Assembly: GCA_946415475.1 (NCBI GenBank)
Contig: CAMKSQ010000008.1
Location: forward strand, 1-64,000
Direction of reading: 5' to 3'
DNA from: an uncultured Bacteroidales bacterium
Lineage (GTDB): Bacteria > Bacteroidota > Bacteroidia > Bacteroidales > UBA932
Length of the DNA: 64,000 bases
Positions 41,317 to 49,792 of this stretch are shown piece after piece (positions within the stretch are counted from its first letter, which is position 1; every line of letters starts with the position of its first letter). The notes under the pieces were generated by a model, which saw only the letters and a list, made by a program, of their open reading frames with translations, did not search any database and was not told the DNA's origin. A program made the translations under genes and the position numbers.

Positions 41317-44112
41317 TTAGTAGAACAGTTTATTTTGGGGGACCGCAGAGAAACTCTCTTCTCCGGGAGCTTTCCACTCCCAGGAGAGATGCTGCCCTTC
41401 GTAATCTTCCAGGTAGATGAGCCTGTATTGGTGCAGACCCTTTTTAAGAGGAATGCGTCCGAATGTCGCAATGGCCGAATGCGAGCCGTCGTTATCTACG
41501 GTGCGTACGCCGTCTATGTCCAGCACCGAGCCGTCGTCGCTGGTGAGGGAGAACTCCCAAATGCCGTCAGAGGGGACATCGATGTAGCCGGAGAAGACAT
41601 ATCCAAAGTGATCTTCATCCGGTGCACTGCCGATGGAGGGCTCTGCCATTACTCCGGAGGCTACGGCCGGCGAAGCCAGGACATGGGCCGTTTCAGAGAA
41701 CGCTCCGAGATGATAAGTGTACCTGCAGCCGCTCCTGAGCCCGGTTTTTCTTGCCGGATCCCTGAAAATGGCCTTTGTGGCCTGGACGGTGAAAATGGGA
41801 GAAGGCGTAGCCCCTTCAAGGAAGGCCCGGGCCTTTACCGTGCAGCTCTTGTCTATGCCGATGGGCTTTTCATAAAGCGGGCTTGACTCTGTGGGGATGC
41901 TGCCGTCCAAAGTGTAGTGGATGCTGGCTCCGGCGGTGCGGCATCCAAGGGAAATCTCCGTATGGTCTATGAAAAGCGACAGGTTTCCGCCAGCATAAGG
42001 CGTTGAAACAATGTTTCCGTCACTCATGGAGTAGGGCGGCTCCATGTAATCCCTCCCATGAACAGGTTTTGCCGATGTCCGGAAACAGAGTTCTCCTCCT
42101 TCCATAATGTCATCGTAAAAGACGAAATTATGCTCCACGGGTTTTCCGTTAAACGTGACGTCCTTGATATAGCGGTTGCCGGGGCGGTCTGTTTTTATTG
42201 TAAGTGTACGGCCATTTCCAAGTTTTATTTTGGTTTCCTTGAAAAGAGGCACCGTGAGCTGGTATTCCCCGGTGCCGGGGCACGCGGGATAAATACCGGT
42301 CGAAGCAAGTACATACCAGGCGCTCATCTGTCCGCAGTCCTCGTTGCCGCAAACGCCTTCAGGGCCTGTCCCGTACATTGTGGAGAGCAGTTCCCTCACA
42401 ATCTCCTGCGTGCGGGAGGGCGCTCCCAGCCAGTTGTAGATGTAGGCCATGTGATGCGAGGGCTCGTTGCCGTGGGCATACTGTCCCATCCAGCCGCTGA
42501 TGTCGGAAATTGTCATGCCGGGATCTCTCTCTTCATAGGTAAAGAGAGAATCCAGCGCGGCTATCATGTTCTCTCTCCCGCCCATGAGTGCGGTGTGGCC
42601 GGCTTCGTCATGTGGAACAAAGAAACGGGCTTGCCAGGGGATGGCTTCCGTGTAGTCTCGGGTGCTGGCTATGGGGTCGAAGGGCTCGGAGAAGGTGCCG
42701 TCTGCATTGCGTCCGCGCATGAAACCCGTGGAGGCGTCAAAGAGATTCTGCCAGCTTTCGGCTCTGCGGTAATACTCTTCGGCAATATCTGCGTGGCCAA
42801 GATCTTCGGCCATACGGGCTATGCACCAGTCGTCATAAGCCATTTCAAGTGTCTGGGAAGTGGATTCGGCTATGAGATTTGCGGGAATATAGCCGAAAGA
42901 CGTGTAAAGGGAAGAGATGCTTGTGCCCTTGTATCGGTTGGAAGACGCCACCATTGCCCGTAAGGCTTCTTCACCGTCGAAATCCCGGATACCCCTGAGC
43001 CAGGCGTCGGCTATGACAGATACGCTGTGATAACCTATCATGGTATAGGTCTCGGAATGGGCGAGGGGCCAGATGGGAAGTTCTCCGGTTCTACGGTACA
43101 TGTCCAGCATGCTCCGTACCATGTTGGAGACAAGAGAGGGATTAATAATGGTTTGCAGGGGATTCCAGCTTCGGAAAGTATCCCAAAGGGAGAGGGTGGA
43201 GTAGTAGGGTTCCCCGCCAGCGTCTTCCATGAGGTTTGGACATACGAATGTATGGTAGAGACAGGTGTAGAACTGCGCTGTAGGGCCGCCGGTCACTTCC
43301 ATGGTGCCAAGGACGCCGTCCCAGGTTTCCCTGGCCTCCGCAAGGATAGAGTCAAAACTCCTGCCGTCTGTTTCGGCCTTGAGGTTAAGCCGGGCTCCGT
43401 CTATTCCGGTGTAGGAAATGCCGGCATATACCGTTATCTCGTGGGTGCCTTCGGGAAAGCCGAGTAGCAGTTTTCCTTTGCCGGCAGGCTCCGCGCTTTC
43501 AAACGGAACTGAGAACCGGGCCGAAAGATATATGTCCCTGTCCTCGGCCCATCCGGAGACCCTGCGATGCCCTTCCACTGCGCTGTTCCCGTCCGGATGG
43601 ATATCGTGTACGGATGCTTTGGTGCCTTCTCCGATGGAATGGACGGCATCTATCAGAATAACGGGTTTGCCATTTCCGGAGAATGTGTATCTATGGACGC
43701 CGGACCTTGGAGTGGCGGTAAGTTCCGCCGTAATGCCAACGGGAAAAACCACCTTGTAGTAGCCCGGAAAGGCGGTTTCGGCCTTGTGCGAAAAAGCAAG
43801 GGGCTCCGCTTTGTCAAGGCCCGGGGTGAATAGGAAGTCTCCAAGGTCGGCGCAGCCGGTTCCGGAGAGATGGGTGTGGCTGAATCCAAGTATGGCCGAG
43901 TCTGAGAAATGATATCCGGAACAGCCGTCCCAGCCTTCTATGCGGGTGTCCGGGCTAAGCTCCACAAGGCCGAAGGGGGTTGTTGCGCCGGGATATGTGT
44001 GCCCGTGAAGTCCTGTGCCGTTGAAAACATTTACCTGGCTTGAGGGTGTTTTATCTACAGCCGAGCAGGAAATAATGCCAATAAAGGCTAACAGTGCGGT
44101 AAGTTGTTTCAT
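41317..44112 (-). CDS. GH92 alpha-mannosidase with C-terminal PA14 domain
   Basis: A 931-residue lipoprotein (lipobox IISC). GH92 landmarks in order: GHTYPGATTPFG (about 37), 'GFSHTHLSGTGC', WDTFRSWNPL, 'HGNEPSHHMAYIYN' (catalytic Glu and metal region) and GNEDCGQMSAWYV followed by LASTGIYPA. After residue about 700 there is an Fn3/chitobiase-C-like segment (IHYTLDGSIPTESSPLYEKP) and then a PA14-like domain ('GYVFSGYIDVPSDGIWEFSL' and 'DDGSVLDIDG'), which usually binds sugars. GH92 enzymes are Ca2+-dependent exo-alpha-mannosidases, some acting on phosphorylated mannans. First gene of the minus-strand operon, divergent from the AraC gene. Confidence 0.93.
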   Translation of the reverse strand: MKQLTALLAFIGIISCSAVDKTPSSQVNVFNGTGLHGHTYPGATTPFGLVELSPDTRIEGWDGCSGYHFSDSAILGFSHTHLSGTGCADLGDFLFTPGLDKAEPLAFSHKAETAFPGYYKVVFPVGITAELTATPRSGVHRYTFSGNGKPVILIDAVHSIGEGTKASVHDIHPDGNSAVEGHRRVSGWAEDRDIYLSARFSVPFESAEPAGKGKLLLGFPEGTHEITVYAGISYTGIDGARLNLKAETDGRSFDSILAEARETWDGVLGTMEVTGGPTAQFYTCLYHTFVCPNLMEDAGGEPYYSTLSLWDTFRSWNPLQTIINPSLVSNMVRSMLDMYRRTGELPIWPLAHSETYTMIGYHSVSVIADAWLRGIRDFDGEEALRAMVASSNRYKGTSISSLYTSFGYIPANLIAESTSQTLEMAYDDWCIARMAEDLGHADIAEEYYRRAESWQNLFDASTGFMRGRNADGTFSEPFDPIASTRDYTEAIPWQARFFVPHDEAGHTALMGGRENMIAALDSLFTYEERDPGMTISDISGWMGQYAHGNEPSHHMAYIYNWLGAPSRTQEIVRELLSTMYGTGPEGVCGNEDCGQMSAWYVLASTGIYPACPGTGEYQLTVPLFKETKIKLGNGRTLTIKTDRPGNRYIKDVTFNGKPVEHNFVFYDDIMEGGELCFRTSAKPVHGRDYMEPPYSMSDGNIVSTPYAGGNLSLFIDHTEISLGCRTAGASIHYTLDGSIPTESSPLYEKPIGIDKSCTVKARAFLEGATPSPIFTVQATKAIFRDPARKTGLRSGCRYTYHLGAFSETAHVLASPAVASGVMAEPSIGSAPDEDHFGYVFSGYIDVPSDGIWEFSLTSDDGSVLDIDGVRTVDNDGSHSAIATFGRIPLKKGLHQYRLIYLEDYEGQHLSWEWKAPGEESFSAVPQNKLFY

Positions 44113-44134
44113 CTTATGCCGATTAGTATCTATA

Positions 44135-44142
44135 CAAAGGTA
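44135..44142 (-). promoter_or_regulatory. -7 element of the GH92 operon
   Basis: The minus strand reads TACCTTTG, 22 nt before the GH92 start codon at 44112. It shares the 119-bp divergent region with the araC-type gene. Confidence 0.45.
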
Positions 44143-44185
44143 TGTAAAATATATGGTGTATCATCTATAAAAAGTGTAGTAAGAC

Positions 44186-44216
44186 TTTGATTTTTGGCAC
44201 GCATTGGATATCTTTG
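44186..44216 (+). promoter_or_regulatory. Promoter of the AraC-type regulator
   Basis: -33 TTTG at 44186-44189 and -7 TATCTTTG at 44209-44216, 19-nt spacing, 15 nt before the start codon. Confidence 0.6.
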
Positions 44217-44231
44217 TGAAAAACATCGGAC

Positions 44232-45125
44232 ATGTCGGAAAACATTCATCACAAATACTTGTCGGTAAATCCCCAGGACAGTCTTTGGGGCATCGCCGTA
44301 AATACGGTGGGTACGCAGGAAATAGCTCCCGGGGAAGCATATCCACCGTCAAATCACCCTCAGAGGTACCTGTTCAGCGAAGAAAGGGGGCGTATCCTGT
44401 CAGAGTACCAGCTCATCTACATTTCCAAAGGCCGGGGCCGGTTCATGTCGGCAACCATCGGCCGCTGGGTCAACATCTCGGAGGGAGACATGTTCATGCT
44501 GTTTCCCGGAGAATGGCACTCGTACCGTCCAGACCCCAGGACCGGCTGGAAGGAGTATTGGATAGGCTTCAACGGCCATTTCATAGAGGCTCAGGAAGAG
44601 AATGGCTTTTTTACACGGGACAGGGCCGTGATGCATGTGGGCATACACAGCAAGATGTCGGAACTCTATGAGAATGCAATAAAAGCGGCCGCAGAGCAGA
44701 AGGCGTCGTTCCAGCCTCTTTTGGGGTCACTTGTGATGCATATGCTGGGCCTTGGCTACTTCTATGCAAGGCAAGAAGGCTTTACGGAAGTTGAGGAGAG
44801 GATAGACCGTGCAAAAATGATAATAATGGAGAATCTCTCCACCATCACCCCTGAGAAAATAGCCTCGGACCTTTGCATGGGTTACTCCAATTTCCGGCGT
44901 ATTTTCAAGCAGTACACCGGTTTTTCACCGGCAAAATATATTATCCAGATGCGTATCAACCGCATCCTTGAGGCTCTTACCAACTCCCATGCCCCCATAA
45001 AACAGATTGCTTTTGAGAACGGCTTCGACAACTACGACTACTTTTTCACAGTATTCCGCCGAATAACCGGAACTACTCCGGGCGAGTATCGCGCCGTGAC
45101 TCAAAGGGGAGGCGTAAAACCATAA
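44232..45125 (+). CDS. AraC-family transcriptional regulator
   Basis: A 297-residue cytoplasmic protein. The N-terminal half has an AraC_binding cupin pattern (PPSNHPQRYLFSEERGR, 'LIYISKGRGRF', 'ISEGDMFMLFPGEWHSYRPDP'). The C-terminal 100 residues hold two helix-turn-helix units ('IASDLCMGYSNFRRIFKQYTGFSP' and 'IKQIAFENGFDNYDYFFTVFRRITGTTPGEYR'). Location directly before rhaB-rhaI-rhaT-rhaD and divergent from the GH92 operon makes it the likely rhamnose-responsive activator of the locus. No hybrid two-component or ECF/anti-sigma regulator was seen. The link to rhamnose is inferred. Confidence 0.88.
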   Translation: MSENIHHKYLSVNPQDSLWGIAVNTVGTQEIAPGEAYPPSNHPQRYLFSEERGRILSEYQLIYISKGRGRFMSATIGRWVNISEGDMFMLFPGEWHSYRPDPRTGWKEYWIGFNGHFIEAQEENGFFTRDRAVMHVGIHSKMSELYENAIKAAAEQKASFQPLLGSLVMHMLGLGYFYARQEGFTEVEERIDRAKMIIMENLSTITPEKIASDLCMGYSNFRRIFKQYTGFSPAKYIIQMRINRILEALTNSHAPIKQIAFENGFDNYDYFFTVFRRITGTTPGEYRAVTQRGGVKP

Positions 45126-45194
45126 ATGTTGTTAAATATCAAAATTCGAAGTCCTTATGGCAACATGTGCATAAAAACAAATTGACGAATGCGT

Positions 45195-45202
45195 TATTTT
45201 TG
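45195..45202 (+). promoter_or_regulatory. -7 element of the rha operon
   Basis: TATTTTTG, 6 nt before the rhaB start chosen at 45209, so leaderless or near-leaderless transcription is expected. Confidence 0.45.
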
Positions 45203-45208
45203 CACTGT

Positions 45209-46651
45209 ATGAAACCGATCCGGCCACATATCTTCCTTGCCTTTGACTGCGGAGCCACTTCAGGCCGTGCCGTCCTTGCTTCTTTTGACGGTGATGGTTT
45301 CAACATGAGGGAGGTTTATCGTTTTCCAAATCAAATATTTAAGGAAAACGGAAAGTTTTACTGGGATGTCTTCTCCATCAAGGGGCACTTTGAAAAGTGC
45401 ATCGCATCCTTAAAGGAAGAGGGGGTCACAATAGATTCCATCGGCATAGATACTTGGGGCGTGGATTTTGGCTGCATAGGGGCGGACGGCTCGTTGCTAG
45501 GGATGCCGCGCGCATATCGGGACCCTTATACTGCAGGAATGCCGGAAAAAGTGTTCGGGACCATTCCCAGGGAGGAGCTCTATGCCGCCACCGGCATCCA
45601 GATAATGGATTTTAATACCATCTTCCAGCTGTACGCACAGACGGAAAGTGACGACGAATCGCTTAGGAATGCTTCCAGCATACTTTTTATGCCGGATTTA
45701 CTCTCCTACATGCTTACGGGAAATAAAGTCTGCGAGTACACGGATGCCTCCACTTCCGGAATGATGGACCAGGGCTCCAGGCAGTTCAACAAAGGCCTTT
45801 TGAAGCGCTTGGGAATACGCACGGACATTCTTCTTCCAATTGTCCAGCCCGGTACGCGGATAGGGGAGTACAATGGAATACCCGTCATTGCCGTTGCAGG
45901 CCATGACACAGCATCGGCAATAGCAGCCGTCCCTGCGGCCGATGAACATTTCGCTTACCTTTCCAGCGGTACCTGGAGCCTTATGGGCATTGAGGTGCCG
46001 GAGCCTATTATCAACGCAGAATCGGCCCGGTTGAACTTCACCAATGAAGGCGGCATCGAGGGAACCACGCGCTTTTTGAAGAACATCACCGGCCTGTGGC
46101 TCCTGGAGCAGTGCCGCAAGGTCTGGAAGGCCGAAGGAAAGGATTACAGTTATCCTGAACTCGTTGCTATGGCGCGCTTGGAGGCCTCTTTCCCCGGCCG
46201 AATAAACCCCGACGACCCCCGTTTTGCCAACCCCGACAACATGGTGGAGGAGATCCTTCGCTCCGCTCAGGATGACAAAGGTGTCATTCTGAACGAAGTG
46301 AAGAATCTTAGTGACGCACAGATTGTTTCATGCATCTACCATTCTCTTGCAGACCGCTACAAGGAGGTGCTGGACATGCTCCAGCATTTTGCTCCCTTCA
46401 AGATTGAGAAACTTCACGTCATCGGCGGCGGCTCCGCCAACGACCTTTTGAACCAGTGGACGGCCGATGCCATCGGCATCCCCGTTGTGGCAGGCCCCAC
46501 TGAAGCCACGGCCATCGGCAATGTGATGATGCAGGCTAAGGCCACCGGGCTTGTAAAAGACCGCTGGGAAATGCGCCGCATGATTGCCGACGCCTTTAAA
46601 ATGAAGACTTATACCCCTACTGTCATTTCGAGCGAAGTCGAGAAATCTTAA
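45209..46651 (+). CDS. rhaB: L-rhamnulokinase
   Basis: A 480-residue FGGY-type kinase that phosphorylates L-rhamnulose. The frame is open 14 codons further up, but the start at MKPIRPHIFLAFDCG is supported by the -7 element 6 nt before it. Motifs: phosphate-1 DCGATSGRAV, 'DTWGVDFG', 'YTDASTSGMMD', GHDTASAIAAV, 'YLSSGTWSLMGIE' and the C-terminal 'GGGSANDLLNQWTADA'. Residues about 349-367 (LRSAQDDKGVILNEVKNL) are encoded by a palindromic repeat (46252-46307) and sit in a loop that is variable in the family. The last residues VISSEVEKS and the stop come from another repeat copy. Coupled to rhaI (11-bp gap). Confidence 0.93.
   Translation: MKPIRPHIFLAFDCGATSGRAVLASFDGDGFNMREVYRFPNQIFKENGKFYWDVFSIKGHFEKCIASLKEEGVTIDSIGIDTWGVDFGCIGADGSLLGMPRAYRDPYTAGMPEKVFGTIPREELYAATGIQIMDFNTIFQLYAQTESDDESLRNASSILFMPDLLSYMLTGNKVCEYTDASTSGMMDQGSRQFNKGLLKRLGIRTDILLPIVQPGTRIGEYNGIPVIAVAGHDTASAIAAVPAADEHFAYLSSGTWSLMGIEVPEPIINAESARLNFTNEGGIEGTTRFLKNITGLWLLEQCRKVWKAEGKDYSYPELVAMARLEASFPGRINPDDPRFANPDNMVEEILRSAQDDKGVILNEVKNLSDAQIVSCIYHSLADRYKEVLDMLQHFAPFKIEKLHVIGGGSANDLLNQWTADAIGIPVVAGPTEATAIGNVMMQAKATGLVKDRWEMRRMIADAFKMKTYTPTVISSEVEKS
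46252..46307. repeat. Palindromic dispersed repeat inside rhaB, in frame
   Basis: Two 26-bp arms (46252-46277 and 46282-46307) pair with 21 matches and 5 transition mismatches around a 4-nt loop. Arms carry the hallmark ends GATCCTTCGCTC / TGTCATTCTGAACG of a repeat common in Bacteroidetes. It adds no stop and keeps frame. Confidence 0.75.
46621..46650 (+). repeat. Half copy of the dispersed repeat forming the rhaB 3' end
   Basis: TGTCATTTCGAGCGAAGTCG followed by AGAAATCTTA. It encodes the last nine residues of RhaB and supplies its TAA stop (46649-46651). Confidence 0.65.
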
Positions 46652-46662
46652 ATAACATAAAA

Positions 46663-47913
46663 ATGAAAGAATCCCAAATCCTCCAGTCCTACGAGATAGC
46701 CAAAGAGCGCTACGCCGCCCTTGGAGTGGACACCGACGCTGCCGTAGCAGAGCTTGAGAAGCAGCAGATATCCCTTCACTGCTGGCAGACCGACGACGTA
46801 ATAGGGTTCGAACGCAACCAGGCCCTTTCTGGCGGCATCCAGACCACAGGAAACTATCCCGGCCGTGCGCGCAACATAGACGAGGTCAGAAAAGACCTTG
46901 AGTTTGTGAAAACCCTCCTTGCAGGCAACCACCGCGTGAACCTGCACGAGATTTACGGAGACTTCGGCGGCAAGTTCGTAGACCGTGACGAGGTGGGCGT
47001 AGAGCACTTCCAGAGCTGGATCGACTGGGCCAAGGCCAACAATTTCAAGCTGGATTTCAACTCCACTTCCTTCTCACATCCAAAGAGCGGAGACCTTACG
47101 CTTGCCAATCCCGACAAATCCATCCGTGACTTCTGGATAGAGCACACCAAGCGCTGCCGCCGCATTGCCGATGCCATGGGCAAAGCCCAGGGAGACCCCT
47201 GCATCATGAACATCTGGGTCCATGACGGCTCCAAGGACCTCACCGTGAACCGCAAATACTACCGTGAACTCCTTGCTGCCGCCCTGGACGATATTCTGGA
47301 AGAGAAACTTCCCGGCATGAAATCCTGCGTTGAGGCCAAGCTCTTCGGCATAGGCCTTGAGAGCTATACCGTTGGTTCCATGGATTTCTATGAAGGGTAT
47401 TGCGCCACCCGCAAGGTGATGTACACCCTGGACACCGGGCATTATGAGCCCACGGAAAATGTTGCCGACAAAGTGGCGTCCCTGCTTCTCTATGTGCCTG
47501 AACTTATGCTTCACGTGAGCCGTCCCATCCGTTGGGATTCTGATCACGTGACCATTATGAACGACCAGACTCAGGACCTCTTCAAGGAACTGGTCCGTGC
47601 CGATGGCCTTTCCCGCGCCCACGTGGGTCTGGACTATTTTGACGCCAGCATCAACCGCATCGGTGCCTATATCATCGGCACCCGCGCAACGCAGAAATGC
47701 ATCCTTAGCGCCCTTCTGGAGCCGCTTGCCAAACTCCGTGAGTATGAGGCGGCAGGCCAGGGCTTCCAGCGTCTTGCCCTCTTGGAAGAGGTCAAGACCC
47801 TGCCCTTCGGCGCAGTGTTCGACTACTTCAACTACAAGAACGGCGTTCCTGTGGGTGAAGAGTTTATCCCGGCAATTGAACAGTACGAACGTGAAGTAAC
47901 TTCCAAAAGGTAG
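46663..47913 (+). CDS. rhaI: L-rhamnose isomerase
   Basis: A 416-residue protein of the RhaA/RhaI-type TIM-barrel family. Landmarks: 'ISLHCWQTDDVIGFE', the N-terminal 'SGGIQTTGNYPGRARN', 'HEIYGDF', the metal-site region MNIWVHDGSKD, 'SCVEAKLFGIGLESYTVGS', 'YTLDTGHYEPTENVADK', 'LMLHVSRPIRWDSDHV' and 'GLDYFDAS'. It converts L-rhamnose to L-rhamnulose (Mn2+ or other divalent metal). Length and motifs are close to the Bacteroides enzyme. Gap to rhaB is 11 bp, to rhaT 39 bp. Confidence 0.95.
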   Translation: MKESQILQSYEIAKERYAALGVDTDAAVAELEKQQISLHCWQTDDVIGFERNQALSGGIQTTGNYPGRARNIDEVRKDLEFVKTLLAGNHRVNLHEIYGDFGGKFVDRDEVGVEHFQSWIDWAKANNFKLDFNSTSFSHPKSGDLTLANPDKSIRDFWIEHTKRCRRIADAMGKAQGDPCIMNIWVHDGSKDLTVNRKYYRELLAAALDDILEEKLPGMKSCVEAKLFGIGLESYTVGSMDFYEGYCATRKVMYTLDTGHYEPTENVADKVASLLLYVPELMLHVSRPIRWDSDHVTIMNDQTQDLFKELVRADGLSRAHVGLDYFDASINRIGAYIIGTRATQKCILSALLEPLAKLREYEAAGQGFQRLALLEEVKTLPFGAVFDYFNYKNGVPVGEEFIPAIEQYEREVTSKR

Positions 47914-47952
47914 AGATGCCCGGCTTGACCGGGAATCTGAAATGAGAATAAT

Positions 47953-48960
47953 ATGAATTTGGTTATTGGGTTAATTATTATTGGTTTAGGTGCGTTCTGT
48001 CAGTCCAGTAGCTATGTTCCCATCAACAAGATAAAGTCCTGGAGCTGGGAAAGTTACTGGATTGTCCAGGGCGTGTTTGCCTGGCTGTTGTTTCCTCTGC
48101 TGGGGGCTCTTCTGGCCGTCCCGGCAGGGGAAAGCCTGGCAGGGCTTTTTGCCTCCAACCCCAAAGCCAGCCTTATGACAATTTTCTTCGGCGCCCTCTG
48201 GGGTGTGGGCGGCCTTACCTTCGGCCTCAGCATGCGCTACCTTGGAGTGGCCTTGGGGCAGAGCATCGCCCTTGGCACCTGCAGCGCGCTTGGCGCCATT
48301 CTGGGCCCGGTTTTCACCGGTCATGCCGCCGACATCACTTCGGCAATTATCATCGGAGTGGTTGTTACCCTGCTGGGCATTGCCATAATAGGAATAGCCG
48401 GAGCCATGAAGGCGGCGGCACTTCCGGAAGAGGAAAAGAAGAAGGCCGTAAAGGACTTCAATTTCGGGAAAGGAATTTTTGTGGCACTTCTGGCGGGTTT
48501 CATGAGCGCATGCTTCAATATCGGCCTCAGTTTTGGTGCTCCTCTCACATTGGAGGGCACAAAGCCCATTTTCGCCACCCTTCCCGCAACGCTATTGGTA
48601 ACCCTTGGCGGCTTTGTCACCAATGCCTGCTACTGCTTCTACCAAAATACCAAGAACAAAACCTGGGGAGACTACCGTCAGAAGAGCCTCTGGGGCAACA
48701 ACATCCTTTTCTGCGCCCTCGCAGGCCTTCTCTGGTACAGCCAGTTTTTCGGCCTCAGCCTTGGAAAGGGCTTCCTTACGGATTACCCTGTCCTCATCAC
48801 CTTCAGCTGGTGCATCCTCATGAGCCTGAACGTTGTGTTCAGCAATGTCTGGGGCATTATCCTAAAGGAGTGGAAGGGCGTTTCCCGCAAGACTGCCGCT
48901 GTTCTTGTGACGGGAATCATCGTTCTCATAATCAGTACGTTTTTACCTCAATTAATTTAG
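47953..48960 (+). CDS. rhaT: L-rhamnose/H+ symporter
   Basis: A 335-residue inner-membrane protein with ten hydrophobic segments. Recognisable RhaT family features: 'LIIIGLGAFCQSSSYVPINKIKSWSWESYW', 'GGLTFGLSMRYLGVALGQSIALG', 'GIFVALLAGFMSACFNIGLSFGAPL' and the end 'IIVLIISTFLPQLI'. It imports L-rhamnose. Its stop lies at the border of a dispersed repeat (48960-48985). Confidence 0.95.
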   Translation: MNLVIGLIIIGLGAFCQSSSYVPINKIKSWSWESYWIVQGVFAWLLFPLLGALLAVPAGESLAGLFASNPKASLMTIFFGALWGVGGLTFGLSMRYLGVALGQSIALGTCSALGAILGPVFTGHAADITSAIIIGVVVTLLGIAIIGIAGAMKAAALPEEEKKKAVKDFNFGKGIFVALLAGFMSACFNIGLSFGAPLTLEGTKPIFATLPATLLVTLGGFVTNACYCFYQNTKNKTWGDYRQKSLWGNNILFCALAGLLWYSQFFGLSLGKGFLTDYPVLITFSWCILMSLNVVFSNVWGIILKEWKGVSRKTAAVLVTGIIVLIISTFLPQLI

Positions 48961-48985
48961 ATTCTTCACTTAGTTCAGAATGACA
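48960..48985 (-). repeat. Dispersed-repeat half copy at the rhaT-rhaD junction
   Basis: GATTCTTCACTTAGTTCAGA followed by ATGACA. It matches the arm found in rhaB (inverse orientation). The rhaD start codon chosen (48980-48982) lies inside this copy. Confidence 0.6.
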
Positions 48986-49792
48986 AGTGTACTTGATGCC
49001 AGGCCGCTCCTCAAGGCCGAAATTGACAAAGTGGCCGAAGTGGCCGGATACCTTTGGACAAAGGGATGGGCCGAGCGCAACGGCGGAAATATCACAATCA
49101 ACATCACGGAATTGGTGGACGATGAGATGTGCTCCATGCCGGCCATTAGTGAGCCAAGGGCCATCGGCAAGGAATTGCCGCATTTGAAGGGCGGCTGGTT
49201 TTACTGCAAGGGTACTCAGAAACGCATGAGGGACCTTGCACGGGATCCCATGGCCAACGGCTCCATCATCCGCATCCTCCCGGACTGCGCCCATTATGAG
49301 ATTGTGGCCGATGCACCCGTGGCTCCAACCTCGGAACTGCCGTCCCACCTTGCAGTGCACGATTACCTGCTTGCCAAGGGCTCTCCGTACCGTGCCAGCC
49401 TGCATACTCATCCAATTGAACTGGTGGCGCTTACCCATAACAAGAAGTGGATGGAAAAAGATGCCGCCACCCGTATGCTCTGGTCCATGATTCCGGAAAC
49501 CAAAGCCTTCTGCCCCAGGGGCCTTGGCATGGTTCCCTATATGCTCCCTTCCAGCGTAGAACTGGCCGAAGCCACCATCCGTGCCATTGACGAGGACTAC
49601 GATGTTGTTATGTGGGAAAAGCACGGAGTCTTTGCCGTGGACACGGACATCATGAGCGCCTTCGACCAAGTGGATGTCCTGAACAAGGCGGCGCAGATTT
49701 ACATATCGGCCCGTAACATGGGCTTTGAGCCGGACGGCATGTCAGACGCCCAGATGAAGGAACTGTCCTCCGTTTTTGGTCTGCCCAAATAA
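48980..49792 (+). CDS. rhaD: Rhamnulose-1-phosphate aldolase
   Basis: A 270-residue class II aldolase cleaving L-rhamnulose-1-phosphate to dihydroxyacetone phosphate and L-lactaldehyde. Family motifs: WAERNGGNITINIT (about 35-48), the Zn-binding HTHP (about 155-158) and 'WEKHGVFAVD' (third His). Length matches E. coli RhaD. The start codon is provided by the repeat element. Another start further in would cut into the N-terminal helix, so this start is preferred. It ends flush with the convergent GH125 gene (0 bp gap). Confidence 0.95.
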   Translation: MTSVLDARPLLKAEIDKVAEVAGYLWTKGWAERNGGNITINITELVDDEMCSMPAISEPRAIGKELPHLKGGWFYCKGTQKRMRDLARDPMANGSIIRILPDCAHYEIVADAPVAPTSELPSHLAVHDYLLAKGSPYRASLHTHPIELVALTHNKKWMEKDAATRMLWSMIPETKAFCPRGLGMVPYMLPSSVELAEATIRAIDEDYDVVMWEKHGVFAVDTDIMSAFDQVDVLNKAAQIYISARNMGFEPDGMSDAQMKELSSVFGLPK

